The position numbers and the translations under genes are program-made. 64,000 nucleotides of DNA from Lysinibacillus sphaericus (GTDB lineage: Bacteria > Bacillota > Bacilli > Bacillales_A > Planococcaceae): assembly GCF_006864135.1 (NCBI RefSeq), contig NZ_SADV01000005.1:242930-306929 (forward strand). Reading direction: 5' to 3'. This document shows, one piece after another, positions 42,181 to 51,333 of this stretch (positions are counted from its first letter, which is position 1; every line of letters begins with the position of its first letter). The notes below the pieces were generated by a model. It ran no database searches and was not told where the DNA came from. It saw nothing but the letters and a program-made list of their open reading frames with translations.

Positions 42181-43280
42181 TAGCTTTTCTTCTCCATGAC
42201 ACTAATTCCAATGCCCATAAATACGACTGTCATAAATAATAGTAGGCTTAAAGGTTGTAATAACTCTACATAAGAACTAGCATTAATCGTCACACCTTTT
42301 AAAATCTCTAAACTATATGTGATTGGCGAAATATAAGATAGAGCTAAAATTACTTTAGAAGTAACGATTTCTAATGGCCAGTAAGCGCCACCTAGCATCG
42401 CAAATGGTACTGCAAGAAACGCCATCACTGTATTAAATATACTAGGTGTATTCGTAATTGAGGCGATAAATATGGATAGTGCAACGATACACAATAGATA
42501 CGGTATGACTGCGATTAAACTTGCTACAAACCCTCCGTAAAACTCTACACCAACCCCAAAATAAAAAATGCAAAATACTAATACGATTTGAAGATAGCCT
42601 ATTAAAAACGCATAAGCTAGATTGGCGGCATATACTTTCCATTTACTAATATTTGAAACCGTTAAACGATTCCAAATACCATTTCTACGCTCCATGACGA
42701 TATGATTGACACCGTTGGATACCGTATAAATAACCATAAACAGTGCAAAGCCAAATAGAGTGTGAAGTCCAGAGTCCCATTTAAATCCTTTTTCATTGGC
42801 AAAGTTTGCATACTGAATATCAAATGATGGAGCTGTTTTCGCTACTGCGATTGCACTTGTTACCTCATCCTGCAAATCTGTAGGAAAAGCTTTTATCATC
42901 GCATCATTTTGAACCACCTGACTATAAATTCGGTCTAGTTCATGTTGAACCAATTTGGAATTCATAAAATCAACAGCCACCAGTAACTTATAGCCGGCTT
43001 CCTGTAATAAAATTGCTACATCGACTTTACCCGTTTCAACTAAATCTGTTGCTTCATCCTCACTATAAATCGTAAATTCGTAATTTTTATTACTTTCTAA
43101 CTCAGTCAATACTTGCTTTGTCATTTCCTCACTTAAAGTCGAATGGACTGCAATCGGCTGCTTTGTTTGTTGTCCTTGCCCTATCAAATACGCATAAAGA
43201 CATATAATAATAGTAGTTAAGATTAATGAACTAGGCTTTCTTTTTAATAATAAAAATTTTGTCTTGAGTATATTTATCAT
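42180..43280 (-). CDS. lnrN: ABC-2 type permease, LnrN-like
   Basis: 366 residues from ATG 43280, which overlaps the stop of the preceding permease (ATGA). A frame 25 codons longer runs inside that gene and is rejected. One N-terminal membrane helix, a large outer loop (about 40-170), then five helices ending with 'SLLLFMTVVFMGIGISVMEK': the ABC2_membrane_3 pattern. Last gene of an HK-RR-ATPase-permease-permease operon that matches the order of B. subtilis lnrJKLMN (yfiJKLMN), which exports linear polyenes. Symbol by gene order and fold. Confidence 0.8.
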   Translation of the reverse strand: MINILKTKFLLLKRKPSSLILTTIIICLYAYLIGQGQQTKQPIAVHSTLSEEMTKQVLTELESNKNYEFTIYSEDEATDLVETGKVDVAILLQEAGYKLLVAVDFMNSKLVQHELDRIYSQVVQNDAMIKAFPTDLQDEVTSAIAVAKTAPSFDIQYANFANEKGFKWDSGLHTLFGFALFMVIYTVSNGVNHIVMERRNGIWNRLTVSNISKWKVYAANLAYAFLIGYLQIVLVFCIFYFGVGVEFYGGFVASLIAVIPYLLCIVALSIFIASITNTPSIFNTVMAFLAVPFAMLGGAYWPLEIVTSKVILALSYISPITYSLEILKGVTINASSYVELLQPLSLLLFMTVVFMGIGISVMEKKS

Positions 43281-44530
43281 GCAATACCACCTCTTCTCGG
43301 GAACAATAAAAAGGCGATTGTTGTACAAACCACTGCTACAGCCGTTAATATCCATAAATAAGATGAAATCTGGCCAAGCCCTCCACCTTGCTGTATCGTT
43401 AAATAACTTTGTAAGGCTGCCCCATTCGGTGTCCAGCTCCCAATTTTCGCAAGAGTTGGTGCAAAGGTACTTAAATTAAAGAAGCTACCACCAAATAAAG
43501 CTAAAATTGATACGATAACTGAACCAAACACATTAGAAAACTCTGCCGAATTAAAGCGGTAGTTAGCCGCTGATAGTAATGCAGCAATACTCCCAACAAC
43601 AATTGCCAGCATCAATGTCACGAGTAAATGTAAAGGCAATTGTACAAATGAAATATCAAGCATAAGATAGACAACTACAAATACAATGGACACTTGAATG
43701 AATGACAAAATAACAGTTGAAACAATAACCGCTAATAAATAAATGATCGGATGGATATTTGCTAGTAAAATACGATCAAAAATATGCATATGTTTTTCTA
43801 AAAATGCTTGACTGGCGATTGTCCCTGCTATATATAAAATAAACATGACAGTCATACTAAACGTATAATATACACTCGTTGAGACGGGCTCCTGTTGATT
43901 CACTGTCTGAACGGTAGATGAAATATCTGCTTTTGGTAATATAACATCCCGCGTTAATAACCCTTTTGAACTAAGCTCTGCCATAAGCGAATATTGATAT
44001 TGAAATGACTTTAAAATATTTTGTACAATCGTTGAAGCAATTTCTTTCTGTTCGTTTAAATACACATGTAAGGCTGGAATATCTCCTTTCGCGAAAAGTG
44101 ATGTATAAAATTGCTTTGTAAATCCAGCTGGTATTTCAAGTATTACATCGTACTCTCCTTCTTTTTTAAGCGCATCCATATCACTTGAAGCAATCTGAGA
44201 GACAGTAATAAATTGTCGCATATCCTCCTGCTCTAGCAATTGCAAGAGCATAGAAATGGGTAGCATTTGTTTAAGGCTTTCCCGTGAATGTACATCAGTC
44301 CTCAGCTCACCTTGTGATTCCTGCAAAAATGCCGCTAACTCTTGCTGCTCATCCTCATGTTCTACAATCGCAACCTTTACATTAATTGGACTATTATCCC
44401 CATCCATTAATGAGCCGATCGCAAAACTTATTATAGATATAAGGCCTATCGGCATTACTAGTAAAATCACCAACTCTTGAGGGTGACGCCACAATACTTT
44501 TAACTGTTTGCGAATAAGTGCTAAAAACAT
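43277..44530 (-). CDS. lnrM: ABC-2 type permease, LnrM-like
   Basis: 417 residues. One N-terminal helix ('LVILLVMPIGLISIISFAIG'), an extracytoplasmic domain of about 180 residues, then five helices: the ABC2_membrane_3 architecture also seen in its neighbour. ATG 44530 is favoured over GTG 44533 by spacing from GGGGGGAT. It lies 12 bp after the ATPase and forms a heterodimer with the next permease, by analogy with LnrMN. Confidence 0.82.
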   Translation of the reverse strand: MFLALIRKQLKVLWRHPQELVILLVMPIGLISIISFAIGSLMDGDNSPINVKVAIVEHEDEQQELAAFLQESQGELRTDVHSRESLKQMLPISMLLQLLEQEDMRQFITVSQIASSDMDALKKEGEYDVILEIPAGFTKQFYTSLFAKGDIPALHVYLNEQKEIASTIVQNILKSFQYQYSLMAELSSKGLLTRDVILPKADISSTVQTVNQQEPVSTSVYYTFSMTVMFILYIAGTIASQAFLEKHMHIFDRILLANIHPIIYLLAVIVSTVILSFIQVSIVFVVVYLMLDISFVQLPLHLLVTLMLAIVVGSIAALLSAANYRFNSAEFSNVFGSVIVSILALFGGSFFNLSTFAPTLAKIGSWTPNGAALQSYLTIQQGGGLGQISSYLWILTAVAVVCTTIAFLLFPRRGGIA

Positions 44531-44542
44531 CACGGATCCCCC

Positions 44543-45475
44543 CTAATTCCTTAATGCTCTACCAGTTAAATGTAAAAACACATCTTCCAATGTCGGCTCT
44601 TTGACATGAAAACTTTTAAGAACTATGTCATGCTTCTCACATAAAGGTAATAACATCGGAAGGAAATTAGTATTTTTCGCTACACTAAAGGAAATATCCG
44701 CATCCTTTACCTGGAAATTAGATAAAAAGCCTTGTTTCATAAGCACATCAACAAAATCATTTGAATGCTTTTCTAGCTTTAAGACAATCGTTTTTTCTGA
44801 AGATAATATCGCCTTAATTTCTTCCTTTTTACCAGTTGCAATTATATGCCCTTTATCCATAATATAAATGCGATCACATAAATACTCGACTTCCTCCATG
44901 TAATGACTCGTATAAATAATCGCTGTATTGGCCTCTTTATTCAGCCTCTTCACAGTTTCTAAAATATACTTTCTCGATTGCGGGTCAATGCCAACTGTCG
45001 GCTCATCCATAATTAAATATTCAGGCTCATGAAGTAAGGCAACACCAATATTTAAACGTCTTTTCATCCCGCCAGAAAAATGTTTAACAAGTTTTTTCGA
45101 TTCATTTTCGAGTCCGATTTGTGTAAGTACTAGACGAACCCGTTCCTGCAATTTCAAATGCGGAATTTTATAGACGTTCCCAAAAAACTCCAAATTCTCA
45201 CGTGCTGTCATTTCCTCATACAAGGCAATTTCTTGCGGTACAACCCCTAGTACTTTACGTAAGGAAGTTGGATTTTTTAAAATGCTTTTATGCTGTAATA
45301 AGACATCACCAGCTGTTGGTTGAATCAAAGTCGACATCATCGCAATTGTCGTTGATTTTCCAGCGCCATTCGGTCCAAGAAGTCCTACAATTTCGCCAGG
45401 CTCAATGTAAAGGCTCACATCATCTACAGCGTTTACTTTTTTAAATGTTTTTGTTAGATTAACTACTTCGATCAT
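44543..45475 (-). CDS. lnrL: ABC transporter ATP-binding protein, LnrL-like
   Basis: 310 residues, very near the length of LnrL. Walker A GPNGAGKST, signature FSGGMKRRL, Walker B LIMDEPTVGID, switch His in YTSHYMEEVE; the C-terminal tail ends 'KEPTLEDVFLHLTGRALRN' as in drug-export ATPases. AAAGGGGGCCGTTGA precedes ATG 45475. It lies 148 bp after the response regulator, so the exporter may have its own promoter in that gap. Confidence 0.87.
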   Translation of the reverse strand: MIEVVNLTKTFKKVNAVDDVSLYIEPGEIVGLLGPNGAGKSTTIAMMSTLIQPTAGDVLLQHKSILKNPTSLRKVLGVVPQEIALYEEMTARENLEFFGNVYKIPHLKLQERVRLVLTQIGLENESKKLVKHFSGGMKRRLNIGVALLHEPEYLIMDEPTVGIDPQSRKYILETVKRLNKEANTAIIYTSHYMEEVEYLCDRIYIMDKGHIIATGKKEEIKAILSSEKTIVLKLEKHSNDFVDVLMKQGFLSNFQVKDADISFSVAKNTNFLPMLLPLCEKHDIVLKSFHVKEPTLEDVFLHLTGRALRN

Positions 45476-45623
45476 TCAACGGCCCCCTTTCTCTAAAGAA
45501 TAGCAGTTGCATATTGACTAGACGACTAGCTTCCGTCATAAAAGGCAGTGACTGAAGTCATTTTTTATACCGGGCGAATAAGGTTTGCCAAATGAAATGC
45601 ATTATGAATGCTTATATCATGCT

Positions 45624-46268
45624 TTACACAATTCCATTCCGTACAGCATAGATCGCTAACTGGGTCCGATCTCGTAGTGCAAGTTTCTGTAAAATATGTG
45701 TAAGATGATTTTTCACTGTACCAACCGATAAAAATAACGAATCCGCAATTTCTTTATTCGTTTTACCCTCCCCAATTAATTGAATAATCGTTAATTCACG
45801 CTCTGTTAGCGTAGAAAGCTGTGGTGTTGAGACTTTTGCAGTCGTTTGTTGCAACAACTTAGGCATTAGCTTGGCAGCAACATCTTCTTGAATAACCATG
45901 CCCCCATCTAATACACTATGAATGCTCGCTATTAGCTTTGCTGGTTCGGACGACTTGACAAGAAAGCCGCTTGCACCATCTTTTAATGTTTGGAAGGCAT
46001 ACTCTTCATCATCAAATGTTGTCAAAATCAGTATTTTTACATGTGGAAAATGACTGCGTATATGCTTTGTCGCCTCTATTCCACTCATCTCTGGCATGCG
46101 TATATCCATTAACACAAGATCGACATATACTTTCTCAAGTAATACTAAAGCATCCCGCCCATTGCTCGCTTCTGCCGTAATTTGCAATGTCTCATCTTGC
46201 TCAATCATCATTTTCAGACCATTTCGTACAATAGTTTGATCTTCCACTAGTAAAATTCGTTTTTTCAT
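45624..46268 (-). CDS. lnrK: NarL/LuxR-type response regulator, LnrK-like
   Basis: 214 residues: receiver with Asp55 (LVLMDIRMPE), switch Thr in ILTTFDDEEYAF, and a C-terminal LuxR HTH ('LTERELTIIQLIGEGKTNKE', 'LFLSVGTVKNHLTHILQKL'). Its ATG follows the kinase stop directly (TGAATG). Presumably activates the ABC genes downstream when the kinase senses a membrane-active drug. Confidence 0.87.
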   Translation of the reverse strand: MKKRILLVEDQTIVRNGLKMMIEQDETLQITAEASNGRDALVLLEKVYVDLVLMDIRMPEMSGIEATKHIRSHFPHVKILILTTFDDEEYAFQTLKDGASGFLVKSSEPAKLIASIHSVLDGGMVIQEDVAAKLMPKLLQQTTAKVSTPQLSTLTERELTIIQLIGEGKTNKEIADSLFLSVGTVKNHLTHILQKLALRDRTQLAIYAVRNGIV

Positions 46269-47363
46269 TCAAACTCTCCCCTTCATCGGAAAAGATCCAT
46301 CAACTATAAATTGTTGCTCCGTTTTATGTATGCGTAACTCTCCGCCAATTTCCTGTATTCGTTCAGTCATATTTTTTAGCCCAAAACCATGAACAAGCGG
46401 TGTCTGTTTCATTGATTTGTTTTTAACTTGAAAGCTAATATGTTGTAATGAATCTTTCCCTAAAATGATGTCGACTTCCTTTGAATCACTATATTTCATC
46501 GCATTTGTTAAACATTCTTGTAAAACGCGATAAAGCACTATGCTTTGCTTATTGGAAATGGGTAATGACAGCACTCCCTTTTCAATAGTAAAACGAATAT
46601 GTAAACGACTTTCCATCTCTAGCCTGCGAATTAAGTGTAGCACCGATGTAATGCCATATGCCTCGCTCGATTTTAATTGCCGAACCGCATACCTTGTTTC
46701 GTTTAAACTTTTACGCGCTAATTGCTTAATATCATCTAACGCGTCATACCCATACTCAATAGATATCATCTCTGCTTGCATGAGTAATGCAGTTAAATTA
46801 TGTCCTACCGAATCGTGTATATCACGTGCAATTTTTGTGCGCTCTTCTGCTCGTACAAGCTGATCTTGCTCAACTGATAGACGTTTTAATGCACGATATT
46901 GCCCTAATAATTCTTGGTACAAAATACTTTTTTCACTGTATGCTTGAATGTAATGACTCATCCCCAATGAACATAGAGAAAGAGCAATCAGCATCAGCAT
47001 CCCGTATAATGGCAGCCACCGCAACAGGACAAATATCATACCGATTACAGTCAAAATTCCTATAAGAAAATAATAAAACTTTGCCTGTAGTAGAAAAGCG
47101 CCCTCTATTATAAAGAAAGCCAAAATCGGCAATGCATACATTATATTAAGTGAAACAAATACACTACAAAATAATATAAGAACAATCGTTATGTAACTTA
47201 TAACTCGCAACTTTTTCAAGAGAGGTGTGATGAAATATAAAGTTAAAATAACCGTACAGATGAAAAAAGCGGCTGTTAATGATGCATCCGTGTAATAAGT
47301 GTGAACTAGGAAAATCGTCATTAATAGCAATATACAACTATTGCGAAAGAGAAAATAGTTCAT
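46269..47363 (-). CDS. lnrJ: Sensor histidine kinase (HisKA_3), LnrJ-like
   Basis: 364 residues. Residues 1-140 hold five or six membrane helices with almost no outer loops, an intramembrane-type sensor. HisKA_3 follows with His183 in ARDIHDSVGHNLTALLM, then a short HATPase_c ('NAMKYSDSKEVDIIL', VHGFGLKNMTERI). This is the LiaS/DesK/LnrJ type that senses membrane damage or membrane-active antibiotics. First gene of the operon. LnrJ of B. subtilis is somewhat longer. Confidence 0.85.
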   Translation of the reverse strand: MNYFLFRNSCILLLMTIFLVHTYYTDASLTAAFFICTVILTLYFITPLLKKLRVISYITIVLILFCSVFVSLNIMYALPILAFFIIEGAFLLQAKFYYFLIGILTVIGMIFVLLRWLPLYGMLMLIALSLCSLGMSHYIQAYSEKSILYQELLGQYRALKRLSVEQDQLVRAEERTKIARDIHDSVGHNLTALLMQAEMISIEYGYDALDDIKQLARKSLNETRYAVRQLKSSEAYGITSVLHLIRRLEMESRLHIRFTIEKGVLSLPISNKQSIVLYRVLQECLTNAMKYSDSKEVDIILGKDSLQHISFQVKNKSMKQTPLVHGFGLKNMTERIQEIGGELRIHKTEQQFIVDGSFPMKGRV

Positions 47364-47453
47364 AGATTGACTCCATCCTATTCTATTATTTTCAACTTAT
47401 TATACATCTTTTCAATTCCTTAAAATGTATTCACTTACAAATATCAATAAAAA

Positions 47454-47487
47454 AACACTAGACATTACCATAAATATGTCTAGCGTT
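47454..47487. terminator. Terminator overlapping the end of the FG-GAP-like gene
   Basis: AACACTAGACAT (47454-47465) pairs with ATGTCTAGCGTT (47476-47487), one G-U pair. It includes the TAG stop at 47480-47482 and has U-rich flanks. Confidence 0.7.
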
Positions 47488-48332
47488 TTTGGACATCCGT
47501 TCTCTTGTTCTCCAGCCTTACAGTTAAATCATTAAAGTCTTCGACTACATCTTCCATTGATAATTTTTTAACTAATGCAATCCCCTTTTGAATAGCTTTA
47601 GATGCTTCTTCAAGTTTATTTGCTTTGATTTGGGCATCTGCAAGGCAATACCAATAAAACCAGGCATCCATTTTTGAAATTTTTTCTTTATAAAACATTT
47701 CGATGATCGGATAGTAATTTGAATATAATACTTCGTTATAGACCAACTTTTCACCATTCCATTTTAGTACATCCACTAAATAGCTATCACCAATATACAT
47801 TTGCCAAACTGCTAGACCAACTTTTTGTACTCCATTTACAAAGTCCGTTTTATGATAAGGAACTTCAGCAATCTTTTCGAATGAGTTATTGATCCATTGG
47901 AACACTTCCAGATTGCTTCCCATCGCCGCTCCAATTGTCACACCAAATAAATATTCTTTTGTGCCATCACCAGTACTATCTACCAAACCAGAAAAATCCA
48001 AATCGACTCCTTGCGTTTTAGTTTCCCAAATCTTTCGCCAATCTGTATTGTGTTTTTTTAGCACTATTGATCCAAACTGAGAAGGGTAATCCTTTACTTT
48101 AATTTTATAAGTGAATATTATTTCTTTCTGTCCATCGTGGTCAAAGTCATAAAATTGAATTGGCCGTGTGGAGAAAGGATTTTTAGGGCTTATAAGCGAC
48201 GCATTCGATGGCATAAATCTACCTTACAATTTTCTTTAAGTCTTCTTCCTTGTTCTCCTTAGCGTGAACAAATATTGGACTAAAGCAAACTGCAAAAAGG
48301 AGACAAAATGTAAATAGCACCATTTTCTTCAT
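47480..48332 (-). pseudogene. Secreted FG-GAP/VCBS-like protein, one-base frameshift
   Basis: GGGGGACATTTTG precedes ATG 48332, which opens a signal peptide (MKKMVLFTFCLLFAVCFSPI, cleaved near VHAKE). The frame stops after about 37 codons at KKIVR-stop. One base further, a second frame carries 244 residues of the mature protein from 48214: 'RPIQFYDFDHDGQKEIIFTY', 'GLVDSTGDGTKEYLFGVTIG', i.e. two D-x-D-x-D-G calcium-like FG-GAP repeats, then a helical tail. One extra base near 48220 explains both parts. The restored protein would be an exported protein of about 283 residues of unknown role. Confidence 0.75.
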
Positions 48333-48488
48333 CAAAATGTCCCCCTTTTACAGCCAAATATAACATATAGTATTGACGTAATTAGAAAAGAAATTCTTCA
48401 ATAAACTTGTAAGATGACGAAGTACAATCAATTGCGTTAAAATATTTTCTAAAGACGATTGATATATGCGTATCTGTCTTTGAGGGTT
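48333..48488. other. Intergenic region
   Basis: No gene recognised between the FG-GAP-like gene and the tandem array. Confidence 0.4.
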
Positions 48489-48687
48489 CTCTATCCATCA
48501 TTTTGACGATTCTATCCATCGTTTTGATGGTTCTATCCATCACTTTGATAGTTCTATCCATCACTTTGACGGTTCTATCCGTCACTTTGACGATTCTATC
48601 CATCGTTTTGATGGTTCTATCCATCACTTTGACGATTCGTCACTTTGATGATTCTATCCGTCACTTTGATCGTTCTATCCGTCACTA
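48489..48687. repeat. 21-bp tandem repeat array, about ten copies
   Basis: Units of the form CTATCCATCACTTTGACGGTT repeat head to tail with variation at the sixth-last bases (GACGA, GATGG, GATAG, GATCG) and CCATC/CCGTC. The eighth unit lacks 5 bases. The array stops 20 bases before the ribosome site of the next gene. Open frames on either strand are low-complexity products of the 7-codon period. Confidence 0.9.
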
Positions 48688-48718
48688 TTAACATCATGAT
48701 ATAAAAAAGGAGACATAA

Positions 48719-49027
48719 ATGGACTTATTTATCGCAAGTAATCGCCAATTACCTATCCGTTATTACGATAATGAAGCGATTTGGATTCGTCGCGGTTGTT
48801 TAAGTTTACATCAATTAACGCTGCCCTTTTTTGTAGAAGTAGAAATAAAAGACCCACGTCATTTATTGAAAATTACAGAATATGTTCAAGAAGTCCAAAA
48901 ACAATATAGCTATACAGAAATTCAAATTATTATTAAAGACAAAAATATTTTTCTGCACTTACAAAAGAGCCTCCCCCATTCTAATACCAAACATATTCTT
49001 ACTATTGAGCAACTAATTCACCCGTGA
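48719..49027 (+). CDS. Unrecognised 102-residue protein
   Basis: AAAAAGGAGACATAA precedes ATG 48719 and a terminator follows the stop, so this looks like a real gene. The protein is mixed alpha/beta ('LFIASNRQLPIRYYDNEAIW', IRRGCLSLHQLTLPFFVEVE, 'YTEIQIIIKDKNIFLHLQKS'), without signal peptide or membrane helix. I do not recognise a family. The 21-bp array lies immediately upstream, where its promoter should be. Confidence 0.6.
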   Translation: MDLFIASNRQLPIRYYDNEAIWIRRGCLSLHQLTLPFFVEVEIKDPRHLLKITEYVQEVQKQYSYTEIQIIIKDKNIFLHLQKSLPHSNTKHILTIEQLIHP

Positions 49028-49032
49028 AAAAT

Positions 49033-49055
49033 GGTAGCATTGCACTAATGCTACC
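49033..49055. terminator. Terminator between convergent genes
   Basis: Perfect stem GGTAGCATT (49033-49041) and AATGCTACC (49047-49055), followed by TTGCTATTTATT. Confidence 0.75.
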
Positions 49056-49065
49056 TTGCTATTTA

Positions 49066-50583
49066 TTATAAAGCTGTAACAGGAAGTTCGATGATAAACT
49101 GCAGCGTACCATCCTTATACTTCGCGTCAATTTTGCCACCGTGTAGTTCTACAATGCTCTTTGCAATAGCAAGTCCAAGTCCTGAACCTTCCGCTACGCT
49201 TGTTCTAGATTGATCTTTTTTATAAAATCGCTCAAATAAGCTCATTAGCTCTTCGGATGTAAATTCATTACTTTCATTTGCAACACAGATTTGAACAAAA
49301 CTTTCTTTTCTTTCAAGCGAAACAAAAATTTCACCGTCACCTTTACTATATTTAATGGCATTCATTAGTAAATTATCAAAGACCCTGACAATTTTTTCAG
49401 AATCTACTGTCGCAAAGATCCGCTCCTCTGAGAAATTTTTAATAAATGTACGATGGTTTTCCTCCGCTTGCGGAATCAACTCCTCAATTAACTGATCGAG
49501 AAGCTCATTCATACATATATCTTGTTGCCCAAGGACAATGTTCTCATTCGTTAGCTTCGTATATTCAAATAAATCTTCAATCAGGTTCTTTAACTGTTCG
49601 GATTTTGAGAAAGCAATCTTTACATACTCATCATATTGCTCCTTCGTGTCGTACTTTTCATCTCTTAACAATCTTAAATAACCCATAATCGAAGTAAGTG
49701 GTGTTCGTAGGTCATGCGAGACATTAGTAATCAATTCATTTTTTTGTTTTTCAATCCTTCGTTCCATCTCTATATTCGTCATAATTGCTTCGGCCATATG
49801 ATTTACATTGTCTGTTAAAACAGCAATCTCATCTTGCCCTTTTTTCTTAATGCGATAGGCTAAATTTCCTTTAGCGATTTCCATAACCCCCTCCGCCAAC
49901 AACTCAATTTGATTCATTTTTCGTTTCGTTATGTATAAGAATGAAAATGTAAAAACAACAATTGCACTAAATAATGGGATAAGGCCCTCATTCGAACTTG
50001 CGATAACCATCCCTTCAGGAATACCGCTGACAAACAAATATAAGTTTTTATCTTCTATAGTTAAAGGATAAAATGCAATGAATTCTTGCCTCAATTGCTC
50101 GATTGCTGGTACCTCATAATTATTGAGTGGATGGTTAATCGCAAAGTCCATTACATTCCGAATCTTATAATGCAAATTGATTTGTTTCTCTTCCACTTGC
50201 TTTGTTTTGTATAAAACCTTTCCGTTCTCATCGGTAACGATTACTTTTAATGCACTTTGTTCCATTTCAAATTTATGATTTTCTGATTCAATCATTTGCT
50301 GTAATGCTTCTAAACTATTTTCATTGCTGGCCAGATCTGCAGCACGCTGCGCTTGATCATTTATTTCCTGCATCCCTTGACTATAATCAATCTTAACTGC
50401 CGGGTTGATATTCAAAGCAAACGAAAGTGCGGCTTTTGCTCCAAGTAAACCTAAAAATGCACAAAGAATAAAAGTCGTCAATAATTGAATTCTAATGCTT
50501 CGCCGAACTTTTGTTATAGCAGTTACAAAGAACATTTTTAGTTTGTTTAATAAGAAAAGTATTGGCTTAATGATCTTTCTCAA
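49066..50583 (-). CDS. Sensor histidine kinase (VanS/PhoR-like)
   Basis: 505 residues. Membrane helix 1 about 33-57, extracellular domain about 58-198, helix 2 about 200-219, HAMP about 218-270, HisKA with His290 (NVSHDLRTP) and HATPase_c with DNLLMNAIKYS and GSGLGLAIAKSIVELHG. Its first 17 bases overlap the response-regulator gene. The usual role of this type is sensing cell-envelope conditions. The target genes are not evident; the nearest on the same strand are the methyltransferase and DedA genes upstream. Confidence 0.9.
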   Translation of the reverse strand: MRKIIKPILFLLNKLKMFFVTAITKVRRSIRIQLLTTFILCAFLGLLGAKAALSFALNINPAVKIDYSQGMQEINDQAQRAADLASNENSLEALQQMIESENHKFEMEQSALKVIVTDENGKVLYKTKQVEEKQINLHYKIRNVMDFAINHPLNNYEVPAIEQLRQEFIAFYPLTIEDKNLYLFVSGIPEGMVIASSNEGLIPLFSAIVVFTFSFLYITKRKMNQIELLAEGVMEIAKGNLAYRIKKKGQDEIAVLTDNVNHMAEAIMTNIEMERRIEKQKNELITNVSHDLRTPLTSIMGYLRLLRDEKYDTKEQYDEYVKIAFSKSEQLKNLIEDLFEYTKLTNENIVLGQQDICMNELLDQLIEELIPQAEENHRTFIKNFSEERIFATVDSEKIVRVFDNLLMNAIKYSKGDGEIFVSLERKESFVQICVANESNEFTSEELMSLFERFYKKDQSRTSVAEGSGLGLAIAKSIVELHGGKIDAKYKDGTLQFIIELPVTAL

Positions 50584-51268
50584 TTTTATAACCTACTCCC
50601 CATACTGTTTTAATATATTGAGGATTTCTTGGTGTTGTCTCAATCCTTTCTCGAATCTTCCGTATATGTACCATTACCGTATTTTCAGACTGTATAGCCT
50701 CTTCCTTCCAAACCTTTTCATAAATTTGCTCAGCACTCATTACAATGCCTTGATTTCTTGCAAGTAATTCGAGAATTGAAAATTCCCTTGGCGTAAGTTT
50801 CACTTTTTCATTGTTGACGATTACTTCATGTGTGTCGGTATTGATTCGCATATCACCAACCTCTATCTCATTTTCGTTCATCCTATCTAGCCGATTCATT
50901 TTGATATATCTACGAAGCTGAGATTTTATGCGCGCAATTAGCTCTAAAGGGTTAAAGGGTTTTGTTACATAATCATCTGCCCCTAATGACAATCCAACGA
51001 TTTTATCCATATCCTGAGACTTTGCTGACAGCATAATAATTGGCATCTCGGCTATTTCCCTTACCTTCATACACATTTCAATGCCATCCACTTTTGGCAT
51101 CATAATATCTAGGACAATTAAATGTACTTGATGCTTCTTTAAAAGACTTAAGCCTTCCTCTCCATCACTTGCTTCTAGAACATCATAGCCCTCATTTTTT
51201 AAATAAATTGCAATAAGATTTCTAATCTCTTTTTCATCATCAACTATAAGTATTGTTTCTTGAGTCAT
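50567..51268 (-). CDS. OmpR-family response regulator
   Basis: 233 residues: receiver with Asp54 (LIVLDIMMPK), Lys in IMLSAKSQD, and a C-terminal OmpR/PhoB wing ('NPQYIKTVWGVGYKIEKDH'). First gene of the pair with the kinase at 49066. Preceded by about 550 bp of repeat-rich, gene-free DNA. Confidence 0.9.
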   Translation of the reverse strand: MTQETILIVDDEKEIRNLIAIYLKNEGYDVLEASDGEEGLSLLKKHQVHLIVLDIMMPKVDGIEMCMKVREIAEMPIIMLSAKSQDMDKIVGLSLGADDYVTKPFNPLELIARIKSQLRRYIKMNRLDRMNENEIEVGDMRINTDTHEVIVNNEKVKLTPREFSILELLARNQGIVMSAEQIYEKVWKEEAIQSENTVMVHIRKIRERIETTPRNPQYIKTVWGVGYKIEKDH

Positions 51269-51333
51269 CTAATCCCACCAATTTCAAAATATATTAAACT
51301 ATCAGGTTGTATATTAATCAGACCTAGTACCAT

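Noticed and set aside
48382..48691. Frames of 62-81 codons on both strands with MDRTIK/ILSIVL repeats
   Set aside because: Seven-codon periodic translations of the 21-bp array.
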